64,000 bases of DNA from Paramecium sonneborni. Its lineage: Eukaryota; Ciliophora; Oligohymenophorea; Peniculida; Parameciidae. Below the pieces are notes generated by a model. The model had not been told where the DNA came from. It searched no databases and worked only from the letters and a program-made list of their open reading frames with translations. This document shows positions 23,598 through 36,164 of this stretch, piece by piece; position 1 is the stretch's first letter, and each line of letters opens with the position of its first letter. Position numbers and translations under genes: made by a program. The stretch is from NCBI GenBank assembly GCA_905182985.1, contig CAJJDN010000166.1, positions 148,025-212,024 on the forward strand. The letters run 5' to 3'.

Positions 23598-25538
23598 TCA
23601 TCTCTTCTTTTTACTTGGACGGATTTCAATCTAAAATTATTTCAGTGTCTCTCCATTTGCATATAATTAAACAGCTTTCATAGTTTCTTCAGAAATAAAG
23701 TAATGTCTTTTCTTTTATGATGTAATTGACATAGATTTTTCATCTAAAGTTTTTTTACTTTTATTATTAGTAGATCTATTTTCTGAAGCTAATTTTTATT
23801 CTTTTTATTATTCTTTTGCTGGTGGTAAATGAAAACTTGTTGCACTTTTAGTTTTTATAGGTTTATTTGATAAAATCCTATCAGTTGGATTAACTTTAAC
23901 AATTTAACTGATCTGTTGACTACTTCTTTCTTCAGCATATTATTATTTTTTTTTATCGAATTCCTCTATATAAATTTAGAGTTTAATACTGCTAAAATTC
24001 TAATTTTTTCATTTTAGATAGTAATTTCCATCTACTTTTTAGTTTCTTATAATTTTAAATATTCAGTCTATTATTGCTTCAATCTTCTATCAGTTTCTTC
24101 AAATTTCTAACATTATAGATTATTATACATCTAATAAGACTCCATTTCTATATTATTCTTTTCTTTTCTAAATTTAATAATTCTAAGCAGCATCTTCTAA
24201 TTTCAATAATTCTTAAACATATTTTCTCTTCATATTTATAATGTTTTTCTGTCTCAATTCTTCAGCATTTAAAAATTATTATTATTTTTAAGCCATAATT
24301 CTTTAATTCTCCAATTCAGTTTATTTATCTAAATATCTTTATTTCTAATTAATATTTTAATTAATGTACCATTTATACTTCTTCCATATGAGATTATAAT
24401 ATAAGACTGCTTTCATCTCTTTTTAATCTCTTTTACTCCTCTAATCTAGATTTCTTTAATTCTCTCTCTTTCTCTTAACTAAAATAATCTTAGTTTCTTT
24501 TATTTAATTCTTGACTGATTAAAAATTTCTTTTATTCCATCATTTGATGTTTTTATTATTCCTAATTTCTTTTTTATTTTAACAATTATTGTCTATTGAA
24601 TTCTTACATAGTATTTCTCATCTATATTTCTTTCTCTTTAGAATGTATTCTTTGTTCCATCTAATAAGTTTCTAATTATTTCAAAGCTGAAGCATTTTGA
24701 TATTTCTCTCTAGCTCTTTCTTCTTTTAATTAATTGTATTATCGAATCTATTACTACTTCTCTACTAACATTTATTCCATATTTTATAATTTCTAATTAT
24801 ATTCTTTTTTTCTAATCTCATTTTCATGCTAAATTTGTTATTCTTATTCAAACATTCTTTAAGCTCTTCTTTACATTTTTTCTTGGATTTCTCTTTCCCT
24901 TTCTTCCTTCTCTATTTGCTTCATTAAAGCGTATTTTGCTTATTTTTATTATATCTTTAGTTCCTCTTCTTAGAATTTACGCATGATAGCTTCATTATGT
25001 AAGTCCGCTTGTAATTTCGCCTATTTAAGTTTTTATTCTCGTAATATCAATTTTTCTTCTTTCTCTTACATTCTTTGATGAAACTCTTCTTCTTATATTT
25101 TCCTTAATTCTTCTATTCGCTTTTCTTTTAATTAATTCTTCTTTTTCATTTCTTCCATTTTCATTTCAGTTTATATTTCTCTTTCTATTTCAATCTTCTA
25201 TTTGTTTTATAATGTTCTTAGAATTTACTCTTGCTTTTACATAAAAGATTAACTCAATTACAATTGACTAGATTGAGACTAGAAAATAGTTGATAAGTTA
25301 CATTTCGTTCATGATCTTCCTAAGAATTGGAATATTCTTATCTGACATAATCTAAGAATCTATCGACTCTATCACGCATATGCTACAATTTGGCTTCAAC
25401 ATAATAATCAACATCTTCAAATTAGACTCCCTATAATAAGATCTCGTCTCTAGTTGGATAATAGAGATCCTAAACAACTAAGCCAAGAGTAGCCAATACT
25501 TTTTTTGACCGTGGACTACCTTACACAATAGATTGCAT
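23598..25538 (-). CDS. long Gln/Glu/Lys-rich coiled-coil protein
   Basis: The frame runs from ATG 25538 (MQSIVQGSPRSKK) to TGA 23598-23600. Introns of 23, 25 and 22 nt are clear. A short globular start (residues 1-80) is followed by about 450 residues of almost unbroken coiled coil with heavy Arg/Glu/Gln content and a Ser/Lys-rich C-terminus. Near 24004-24009 the frame changes: either a 44-nt intron or one missing base in a run of six T on the plus strand is needed. It is probably a cytoskeletal or basal-body component by composition only; no family recognised. Confidence 0.65.
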
Positions 25539-25611
25539 ACGTAGTTATTTCACTCCTAACAGCAGGATTGAAGTTTAATAAACTCATATAAAAGAATAAT
25601 AAAATAATAAA

Positions 25612-26082
25612 ATGAGAAGGAACTTTTAAAATCTAATAAAGGATCCTCCTGCTAATGTTTAGAGAGAATCAAAACCTCAATAACCTGGTGTTGTTTAGGT
25701 AGCTGAATGGAATAAAGCATTAGAATATTTAGATGCTGGGGATATTAATAAAGCATATGAAGAAATATTAATTTCAGAAGATGATTTATATTTATTAAGA
25801 TTAATGACAATTACAGGACCTTGCATAAATAAATTGAATTAGAAAGTTGCTTTTTAATTACATCAAAAAATTAAATTATTAATGAAATCAGAATTTTGGA
25901 AGGTCCTTGCATTACAAATTCTGGGTAATTTATCATCAAAATAAGAATGTTTAAGGATTGAATAAAAATAAAAATTGTAATATTTATTGTATCAATGGAG
26001 TAAATCATGGTAACCTTAAATAAGTAAGGAAACTGTATTATTATACAATTCAGGAGTGTTTAAACCTGATCATATAATTTGA
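25612..26082 (+). CDS. TORTIFOLIA1/SPIRAL2-like C-terminal domain protein, 156 aa
   Basis: An intronless frame from ATG 25612 to TGA 26080-26082. Residues 40-120 carry DINKAYEEILISEDDLYLLR then LMTITGPCINKL, which match the C-terminal domain of plant TORTIFOLIA1-type microtubule-associated proteins (pattern DD-LxLxRLMxxTGP). Those proteins also have HEAT repeats, which are absent here, so this is a stand-alone domain. A role at microtubules is inferred from the family. It diverges from the coiled-coil gene with 73 bp between starts. Confidence 0.7.
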
Positions 26083-26105
26083 CTTTATTTATAAAAATAT
26101 ATTAT

Positions 26106-27727
26106 ATGATAAAATCAAGTCGTTCTTTATCATCTAGGAAAAATGATAAAATTACAAATAAAAGGAATAAGTCTGTATAAGATTCAGGAAGTTATGGAAA
26201 TTTTTTAGATTTTTAAGAATCTTAGATAGGACAATCTTATAAATAATTTATGTATATGTAAGAATTCTTTAATACAAATTTGGTATAATTTCCAACTGAT
26301 GAAGAAATATGTTAGATTTAACATAATTTACATGTTAGCAGTGGTTTATAAAATCATAAGAAGAAGAATTGGACTTTAGAAGAAAAGAAAGTGTTAATTT
26401 GGGTAGTAGGTAAGTTGAGTTAAGTTTAAGACTTGGATATTAGAGATTTACCTGATGAATTTTGGAATGATGTTTCTAAAATGATTTATAGACGAGATTC
26501 AGTATAATGTAAATAGAAATGGTCATAATTATAAAAGACAGATTTATAATCAAAACCATTCACTTAAGATGAAGATTAATTATTACTTAATATTATTAGT
26601 TAATTTTAGGAGGGTGAATAAGGATATAAATGGAGTTTAATTTCTAATGAATTAAATTTACATAATAAAAATTATAGATCAAGTAAATAATGTAGAGAAA
26701 GATGGTTAAATCATATTAATCCAAAAATTAAAAAGTATATTTTAATATTAATTTAGGGATCCTTGGAATGATGATGAAGATTTTAAATTATTGAACTTTG
26801 TATTAGAACATGGTAGAAAATGGGCAGATATATCTAAATTATTTAATGAAACTAGAAGTGAAAATAATGTCAAAAATAGATTCAATAGTTTAATTAAAAG
26901 AGAAAAGGATTTAATTGTTTAGTATTTAATTCAGTATATTAAGGTTATAAAATGGATCAATTGGAACCTTAGAAACCATTCTAGGTAATCTTACTGGATC
27001 AATTCTTAATATTGATTAAATTTCAGCTATAGAAGTACTCAAAAATAAAATTATTTGGAGATAAGGATAATCAAAAGATGATTAAAATTTAAATAATATT
27101 AGAAAGAGTTCGATTAATTATGATAGTGAAAAAAAAGAAAAAACATAAATGAAAAAATCTACTGTTGTTAAATATTCTGTAGGACATCTAGATGAAAATT
27201 AAATTAGTTCTGAAGAATTAACACCTTGTTTAGTTAATATTGAGAAAAATATCATTTATTTCTGCTCTCAAGAATAAATACTTCAAATTATTAATACATA
27301 AATCAATTAAATTAAAAATAATTTAGAAAATTATAGAAAAGAACTTTTTAGAAATTTTGATTCTGCTCTCATTAATTAAAAAACTTAATTAAGTATAATT
27401 AGTGAAATTAATGATTCTTAATTTAGTTCATTTATTTGTGGAATCGAAGATAATTAAAGCTCATTCAGTAAACCAAACTTTACTTATTAAAAATAAAAAC
27501 AAATATAATAACTAGATTATTATCTCAATTAATCATCTAAAATTTTAGAAGAAAAACCTGAAGCCCATAAATATATCTGCTTTAATCCTATCGAATCTAT
27601 TCATTATAAAGCCTTTCATAATATATACAAAGCATATAAATCAGAAAATATATTAAATAAGACTTCGTAAGTCTTTTAAAATATTCCAAAGTCATTACCT
27701 AATGTTGTTACCATTTATTCATCGTGA
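26106..27727 (+). CDS. three-repeat Myb-like DNA-binding protein
   Basis: The protein has 525 aa, with two 22-nt introns at 26735-26756 and 26922-26943. The middle holds three Myb/SANT repeats: KKNWTLEEKKVLIWVVG..W..QCKQKW, SKPFTQDEDQLLLNII..W..KQCRERWLNHI, and DPWNDDEDFKLLNFVLEHG..W..NNVKNRF. The second and third have the spaced tryptophans and the typical recognition helices, so sequence-specific DNA binding is likely (3R-Myb class, often cell-cycle genes). The C-terminal half is Asn/Gln/Ser-rich and unordered. It starts only 24 bp after the preceding stop. Confidence 0.85.
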
Positions 27728-27927
27728 ATATACTTATATTAATTTTATCAATTTTATTTTTTATGTTAAATTATTAAATTTTAATTTACTTAATTTTCAC
27801 TTCATATTTATCATCTCTTCTAAATTAATTATGAACCATCCCCTTTCATAACTATACTATAATCTATTACTATTTTTATTTATACAAATATACTAAAATA
27901 ATCATTAACAATATAATAATCGACCAT

Positions 27928-28251
27928 TCATTTCTTTATTGTACTCTCAATGAAATCTGAACATTTTTTCTTTTCCACTACATATTTCAAGAAATACTTA
28001 TATTGGTTCTATCTTTTCAATTCAATTATACTCTTTTTACCAACTGAAAGACATCTCCTGATTTATGGATAATTTTAAATCACTTTTTTATGTACTAAAT
28101 GAGGAATTTTAAACCAAAAGTCATTTATACATCGATCATCTTATAACCATCTTTATGGTGCCTCAAATTGAAAATTAAAAAATTATTCATCTTCTGTATC
28201 AAATTTTATGTCTTCATAATTTATTGCTCCAATTTAGTAATTTTTTGGCAT
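27928..28251 (-). CDS. small hypothetical protein, 107 aa
   Basis: The frame runs from ATG 28251 to TGA 27928-27930. It is acidic at first, then basic and aromatic (around FWFKIPHLVHKKVI). Immediately after this TGA the same frame stays open for about 38 more codons to TGA 27811-27813, so either the gene ends here or the TGA is an error or is read through. It follows the armadillo gene on the same strand, 27 bp away. Family not recognised. Confidence 0.5.
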
Positions 28252-28277
28252 TTTAATATTATAATTATTATAAAATT

Positions 28278-29809
28278 TCATAAATATGATAAAACATTAT
28301 TTATCATTGAAAATATAGATTGGTCTTCATCAAGCCTTTCTAAAATAAAGCGTAAATTCTCTCTTTCTGATGGATATATCAATGCATATTGATTACTATG
28401 CCATGTCTCTTTGTTTAATATTTCTACTATTGCTTCAAGAATTGCCTATTTTAATTCTACATTTTGCAATTGTAAAAATTAAAACACTGTTAAATGTATT
28501 TTAGATTAACAAAGTTGTTGAGTTTATTGATAATTACCTTTCTGAAAATATGCACACATTGTAAAACAAGCTTAAACATGTATCTATTCATCTTAGGAAT
28601 TCATTAATTGGATAACATAATTTGTAATATCGGTTTATGTAAATATGACATCATAAAATTATTTGCCTCCACATAAACAAAATTCTAAGACCCATAAGGC
28701 TTAATTTTAAACCAATTTACTAAAATTTTTTAAATAATAAATACTTATTTGAACAGAGTTTATTTTTTAATTATTAGAGTAATCCATTTTTGAGTAAAAT
28801 TTCAATATGAGCTGGACTTTATGATGCTATTTCTGCTAATATTCTTAAAGCCAATTAATCATTGTAACCTTCATTTAGAATTGACATTAATTCCAAAGCT
28901 CCATTAAATTTAAAAATTTAATTAATCTAATTTTCAAAGCATATTTAATACATATCCATTATGCATTCCCACAAATGTCAAATTGAGCAATATTTATAAT
29001 AAATAATTTAATTTATCTAAATTTTTGGTTGATAATGCACTACAAACTGGTTTAATGAATACTTCAGCATGTTTTCGACAATCATTATCTTACTTATATA
29101 AGTCCTATAATAAAGATGATATTAATTATAAATGTAACTCAAGTACACTATTATCCATTTAACTCTAAGTAATATTATTATTTATTTATACATGAAATGC
29201 ATGACATATACTATGTACATAAATTTTGCTTCTTAATAATTCTGCTCTTGATAAAAATGTCGTTGATGAATACATTAAAATCTAATCAATTTTAATAAAG
29301 GTATAAGATAATCGACATTAATCATCATATCCCATTTCTAAAGGACAATTTTAATCATTCCCTTTGATACAAAAACCTTTTCGAAATATTTCAGCTTCTA
29401 AAAGTATAAATAACTATGAAAATGCTGTAAGCATCTCTATAAATTTTGGATAACTATGTAAATGCTCATCTGGTAATAATACTAAATTATTTAGATAAGT
29501 TAATATATTTTTGAACAGATCCCAATTAGAATAGAGTTCATTTAAATTTAGTAATCTGCACAATTATAAACCAAGGTCATTTTAAACCATTTCAACAATA
29601 GGTTTATTTACTTTCTCATTTATCAATATTAATAGGTCTAGTAATTTAATTTTCCCCATTTATTGAATTTACTAAGCATAATAATTAGAAATAAGAGCAT
29701 CTGAATTTGAAACTTATCTTTTCAAATTGAAGATCTTTTCTAATTGATTTCTTCTTATTTCGCTATGAAATTACTCTCTTTTACATCTTAATTAATCAGT
29801 CTCATTCAT
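28278..29809 (-). CDS. armadillo-repeat protein with IBB-like N-terminus (importin-alpha-like)
   Basis: Two 25-nt introns give 493 aa from ATG 29809. The N-terminus (LRCKREQFHSEIRRNQLEKI) resembles the importin-beta-binding domain of importin alpha. Armadillo-type repeats follow, including GALELMSILNEGYNDQLALR and NQALWVLEFCLCGGKQFYDV. The repeats are divergent, and the middle (residues 100-250) has extra sequence, so cargo binding may differ from classical importin alpha. The frame continues upstream of this start through one in-frame TGA (29861-29863) to an ATG at 30025; see the findings. Nuclear transport is inferred. Confidence 0.65.
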
Positions 29810-30011
29810 ACTTAATAAAATAGATTAAATATCGAATTAAATTTCTTCATCTTTAAACACTCAATCAAATTCAATTTAAATCTTTAGAAATATAAGACTT
29901 TTAGCAGTAGCATATATTGATTCTAAATAAAAAGAAGAACATAAAATATTATATAGATATTATGCATATTATAATGAAATGTTGTTTTATTGATAAATAT
30001 ATTTATTTGCT

Positions 30012-30212
30012 TCATTCTTACTCATGAGTCTAATAGAAGACCTTCTAAGTTGTACGGAAGCTATCAATATATCTCACTAAGCAATTTGTCATGGCATCTT
30101 AATCTTATTCTGTATATTGACCATTAAATTTTTTCATATCTGGAACAAGCTAGTTAAAACAATTTTTAAATGCTTAGCTGACGAATAATTATCCTGATTA
30201 GATTGAACTCAT
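30012..30212 (-). CDS. small Tim9/10-like mitochondrial chaperone, divergent
   Basis: The protein is a single exon of 66 aa. The layout AFKNCF then about 25 residues then AMTNCLVRYIDSF matches the helix-loop-helix of small Tim proteins, in which two CX3C motifs flank the loop. Here only the second Cys of each CX3C pair is kept; the first positions are Ala. Small Tims escort hydrophobic proteins across the intermembrane space. With one Cys per motif only one disulfide could form. The assignment is likely but not certain because the protein is so short. Confidence 0.55.
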
Positions 30213-30259
30213 TAATTATTATTATTATTAATTAAAATTATTTATATAAATTAGTATCA

Positions 30260-33200
30260 TCATTATTTTTATTTAAGTACTTCAACTAATCTTTATAAAG
30301 CCTTGAAAAAATTACGTGTCTTAATAAGGAATTAAAAATTTGGTACTACAGATTATATATATGTAAAAGTCAATTCTTTCTACTAAAAATAATCAGTCTT
30401 ATTTTCAAACAAGTTTACTATAACTTTATGTTATGTTTAGAATAACTATAATTATAATAAAACAAGATGTTTATTCTTTTTTTTAATTACTTCACTATAA
30501 ATGTATCCTTCCCCACCATTCTTTTTATCTGTCTAAAACTGATCTACACTTTCAGTTATAATATATTTTCTTAGAGTATTCGCAGTTTCTTAATGTTACA
30601 AAGCCAATTGTGATAAATTTAAATAATTTTAAGTCTTAATTTTGTATGTTAAATAATGGCACATATTTATTATATCAGATATAGATAATTTACTATTCAT
30701 ATAATTTGTTTATGATTTAAAAAAACCATCTGCTATGAATAAATTTAACAGTTCTCTGAGATTAACTCTAATATCTTTGAAGAAATAATTAGTTAAACAA
30801 TAGTATCTAAAATATATATTATAATTAGATGAAGAAGAATAAGGCATTGGATTTAGTGGTTTTAAAATATCAGTTCTTTTATTATTCAATGGTTCTAAGA
30901 AACATTCCACATAAGCTGATCCTAATCTTTCAATTCGAAATTATGCACTACAAATAAATTCCATTATCTAACCATCAAAAAAATTTGTATTCAAAATGTA
31001 TCTACTTTTAGAGAATTTGAATTGTTAAGTTACTCTAACATGATTATTTATAATTAAATTTTCAAATTTTTCAGTTAATTCGGTTTAGACTTTATAATTA
31101 TATCTTGAATTTTCCATAGATTATCTCTTCATTAAATGTTCTTTGCCTATTATTTTTATTTTTTAATCTGAAAAATCTTCAAATCTTTCTATTAATCTAT
31201 CCATCAGTGTGTTAAAATTGCTAAAGTTTTTATCATGCTCTAAATTTAATAAAAATACTTCATTTAAAAGTCTATTCCAAATTTATATTTCAATTAATTT
31301 ATCATGATTATCTTCAACATTATGTAATTTTCTTGTAAAACTTAAAAACTTCATAACATTATCTGATATTTAATTATTTTGATTAATTGCTTATTTAATG
31401 ACTTTGTTTTTCATTAGGATCTCATTACTTATTTAAGCAAATCCTACTCTTTATTATTACTTTTTTTTTTATTTTGCTGATTACAAATCAAAAGGTGATT
31501 ACTCAGATTTTTTGATTAATTTAATCTTTTATATTAAATTCATATCTAATTATGGATGTTTTTTTTAATTTACATGATTTATTTTTTCTTTAGTGGATAA
31601 ATCATTATAATCAGTAAATTAAGAATTAGTAATCAAATTGAATATAACATGATCTTTAAAATCCATTTCCTAAAAATGTAAAATATTGATGTAAGTCATC
31701 AATTTTCTTTTACTTCTAGGAAAGTAATAGAGTATTTAAAACATGTCTAAATAAGTATGAGCAAGTATAGAAATAATCACAAATTCTTACTTTAGTAATT
31801 TAACATTTTTTAATTCTTTAAAACGCATTTCATTGACTATTTTTTATTTGTTTTTTTATTTTATTAAATAAAACTTTTAAGTATAATGTCCTATAACTCT
31901 AAAAATTCTATGAACAGTATTTAAATAATTTTTGTCAGTAGTATTTTGATCGAAATTATTTTTTGGAAATTCATTGAATGTACATCTTGTAACCTTTTCA
32001 TTATAATTTACGTTAATAGATTATTATCTATTAAAAAATAATGAATGAAGCATATATTTATTTAAATTCACAGGAGATTAATTTTGATTATATTTCATAA
32101 TTTAAGGTACTCTATATAAGAATCTCTTATCAAATTTTGTATTTGAAATGATTGTCTTACACCAATTAAATATAATGTTTGAATCAAAATACTTTTCAAC
32201 ATCAAATTATAATTCTAAATCATACTTATTAAATAATAAAATGTATTTCTTTAATTTAGAATTGAATTCATATAATTCTACACTGACAAATAGGTGTTCA
32301 CTATTATAAATATATATTCTTTCTGATCCTTGTTATTATTTCTGATCTTATAAGTAATATACTTTCACATGAACATAACATTATTAATTGTTCCATAATT
32401 TTAATATATAAATATAATCCAATCTGTCTAGAAATTATAATAATTTTTTAGAGTTGCTTACTAATAAAACTTTAATTTGATGATAATTTGGTAATTAAGA
32501 TTTCAAATAACTATAGAATTGATGATCTTTTAAATATAAAAATGAAGTAGGAGAATACAAAACACGAATAATTCCTGTTAAGATTTAACTTTTTTGGTAT
32601 TTATTCATTTTGTAACAATTAGAAATTTAATGAATTAAATGTTAATCATATAAATACAATATGATTGGAGATTGATTTTATTTGATGTAAATAATCTTCA
32701 TAAAGCTATTTTAATCAATAAATAGAAACTTTCTTGAAGGGATTTAAAAAGTTTAATATTTATTATATGTCATAGTTTATTTATGTAAATCACTCCATTA
32801 ATCTTAGAAATCAAAAGCATAATCTGTAACTTATTCAATCTTTCTAGCTTCAACTATTATTCTCATATCAATTTAATTTATATCCTAAAACAATTTATTA
32901 AATGGTAATTGTTAAGCTATTTGATTTTCTTTTTCTCTATTTTCAAAACCTCTCCTAATATCATGTTATTCATTGGGATACACACTATATTTAAAAACAC
33001 AGTCAATTTTATTATAAAGACTTTGATGATCCATTTTTTAAATAAAATTGTGTGTTTTTGATAAAATGTGAAGATATTTAGGTTGAATAATGATTTTTCT
33101 ATTTTTGATATCTAAAGTAAATGCATTTTTCAAAACTAAATCAGCTACTTGTGAATATGAACATTGTTCAGATATAATATTTTTAAGAATTTAATCAAAA

Positions 33201-35578
33201 TTACATTATTAAATATCTCCATTATTGAATGTAGTTTCTTATAAAGCTTAACCTAATTTACAGAAATCATCTAATTGCATTTTTAATGGTTGAAAAGCAC
33301 GTTCACTTCTTGATTGTTTGATATCTTAAGATTATTATTTTTCATTTAATTTTAATGATTTATCTCTTTCAAATACAGTTACTTCAATTCTAACTTTAAA
33401 AAATTCCTAATTGAATTTCCAATCAAAATGTGAATAATCAATATCAAAAAAATTAGAAATCGTTTAAAATCCTGTTCTAACTTAATGTTTTTATGCATTG
33501 AACAATAAATCATCAAAATGAAATTGGCTTTTTAGTGTCAAATGTAGACTTATGAGACAGTATTTACTGATTTAATTACAAATTTAATAATCATAATGAT
33601 TTAAAATATCTTGAATATTAATAGTTGCACACTAGATATAAATAGATTTATGAGAAAGATCATAAATATCTTCAAGCATTTAATCTTAAAAAAACATACT
33701 ATTATTATGTACAAATCGAAATGCTAAAATTTAATTGAGTATGCTTTTATTACTTTCAATAAAATCCCTATATCTAATTGACAAATCCTATGGTTTTTTA
33801 TAAATGTTACGTCTATATTCTAAAATCTATTGTTCTAATATTTTTAATTATAAAATAATATCATGTACAAGAGGTAAATTTAAAATATATTAAGTAGCAT
33901 CAGATAAAAGATTACAATCTTAAAATTAAGGTAATAATTCATAGACAGATCCGAAAATCTTTCTAATTCTAACAATTTATGATGTTTAGAGATAATTGAG
34001 TATTTCTTTAGTTTCTACAATAGCATTGATGTCTTCTTCTGTAATATTCTTTCTAGAACGCGTTGATAAACCTTGTATAAAATTTAATTTATAATTTTTA
34101 GGACATCCATACTTAGTTTAATTTAATAAAGCTAATTATCCTTTTAATTCAAGATAACTCATAAGATAATCACGAACAGTAGGCCATACAGTAATACAAT
34201 TTTATTCTCCAATGTCTTCTTTTTATATAGCTCCAATAGGAATATCCAATCGATAGAAATATTGTGATCTACCTTCACCCTTAAAAAAGAGTACAATACA
34301 AGTTCGATCTAAAGTAATATCAGAATATTAGATTGACCAAACAACAACATTTTTATAGAATATTGATACATATCTAATAACAGGATAATATAAAGATTAT
34401 ACTCTCTTAACTAAATAATCATTAGTCTTTTGAATCATTTTTTAAGTTTTAATTCTATCATAATTTTTAAGTGTATCTGTAACTTTATAGAGAGTACAAA
34501 ATAAACCTAATGGATTAGCAACAGGTTATCCAGGTGATGAAAGTGGACTATTATAAGATGGAGAATTGGCTTTAATAAAATCAATGTCATCTAATCTTTT
34601 TTTTAGTGCTCTTACTCTATTTGGATGAACTTTATTTGTTTTAACTTTTTATTTTGGTTCAACATTCTTTTTATTTAATTTAAAAACCTTTAATCTAAGA
34701 CAAGCTTAAAGAAAACGAATACGTTTAAGTACTGATTCTGAAAATTAAGGTGGAGTTTATATTTGTTCATAAATAGTTTTTTATTTATTTAAAAACACTC
34801 TAGTTTATTTTCTTCTAAGTATTAATCCTTCATTTAATCTATGTTATACATTTTTTAATTATGCTAATTATTCAGCATTTCCTTAAAGAATTTAAGATAT
34901 TTACAAAGGTTAAGATTATTACATAGTTATTTTATGTAGTATTGCTTTATAATTTAAAAGATTAAGGTATTGATTAGCAATCAATTTAGCCAATTTAAAA
35001 GAAGTTGGTTTAGAATGTAATTATTTTAACATTAATGCATTTACAAGAGTGAAAATGGAGAATCTTCTATCAATTTTATATTTTTCAGCTAAGTATTCTT
35101 GATATCTTTACGAATCAAGCATTTTTTTTTTTTCTAATTCTAAAGCTAATTGTTCTTTATGTTTTTTTTATAATTCAAATAGTTTAATTCTTTCTCTTTC
35201 TTCTTATTCTTTTTTAATTTTTTCTTCTTTTTCAATTTTCATTTTTTTAAGTTTTTGGTATAATTAAGCTTGTTTTTCTTGATTAAATTTTGGAGGTTCT
35301 ATAGTTCTTAAGTGTCCAAAGTTTTAAACTTAATCCCAAAAGACTAATGGATCAGTCTCAGTTTTAACTTTGCGATGCTTAGATTTGAGTGATGATATAT
35401 CATTTTTAAGTATAGATTATTCTAACATTCTTGAAGTTTATGGATTAATGTAACGTACAGTTGATTTAGGAGTATTTAAAGTAATTCTGAAAGACACATG
35501 AGATTATTATCTAGAATCACATCTACTGGTTGGTCTAGTAGTTTTGAGTAGATCCAAAGTTGGTATTTTGTGTTTCAT
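30260..35578 (-). CDS. very large intronless protein, 1772 aa, function unknown
   Basis: One unbroken frame of 1773 codons runs from ATG 35578 to TGA 30260-30262, with hundreds of TAA/TAG read as Gln. Residues 110-190 are highly charged coiled coil; the rest is a mixed globular sequence rich in Asn, Lys, Phe and Tyr, with basic patches (KVHPNRVRALKKRLDDIDF near residue 375). No membrane segment, signal peptide or enzyme motif was recognised. The absence of introns over 5.3 kb is unusual beside neighbours with one every 300-400 bp. Its start is only 14 bp from the start of the divergent small gene. Confidence 0.8.
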
Positions 35579-35592
35579 TAATAAAATTAACG

Positions 35593-35772
35593 ATGTCTGC
35601 AAATGTAACTACAACAGCCTTTTTTGGAATAGCTGATGATGAATACAAAGATGATGTATATGATCGTTACATCCGAGATCTCCATAGACCACGTAAAACT
35701 ATCCAAGTGGCTAAACCTCCTTCAATTGTGATTAAGAATTTGAATATCAGGAGAATCAATACTGAATACTGA
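35593..35772 (+). CDS. small hypothetical protein, 59 aa
   Basis: I chose ATG 35593 (MSANVTTTAFFGIADDEY) because it keeps the divergent gene intact; an upstream in-frame ATG at 35560 would overlap it. The protein is acidic at first, then basic (RYIRDLHRPRKTIQ). No intron, signal or membrane segment. It is conserved-looking in codon use but not recognised. Confidence 0.5.
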   Translation: MSANVTTTAFFGIADDEYKDDVYDRYIRDLHRPRKTIQVAKPPSIVIKNLNIRRINTEY

Positions 35773-35839
35773 ATATTCTTATATATATTTCATAATAACT
35801 TTCCACTATTTTTTATTTTACTTCCTTCTTATACTCCCT

Positions 35840-36098
35840 TCAATACTACATATACAAATCAAAAAATTTATTCATCTTTTTTAGACTTATGATTAATTCA
35901 TCTATACTTTATTGTTCCCCTAACTAATCTTGTATTTCTACACTATAAATACCACTTGAATATTATTTTAATTTCGAAATTACAATATCTAACCCATCAT
36001 GTTTATGAAATTAGAAGTCTCAACCTTTTTAGACTTTCCTAAAAAGAAAATTACCAATCATAATTGAGAGGTTTTAGATCGAATGGAATAGTTATCAT
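35840..36098 (-). other. possible small gene, frame unresolved
   Basis: An ATG at 36098 opens MITIPFDLKPLNYD, and a second coding-like stretch in another frame ends at TGA 35840-35842 (around GLDIVISKLKQYSSGIYSVE). A 16-nt GT..AG segment and a missing T near 35975 would be needed to join them, so the gene may be misassembled, wrongly sequenced or dead. I cannot give a firm model. Confidence 0.3.
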
Positions 36099-36164
36099 AT
36101 TTTGTATCTCAACAATTAATTTGAAAACATTAAGAAAGTTTTTGATAATAAATTAAATATACTT

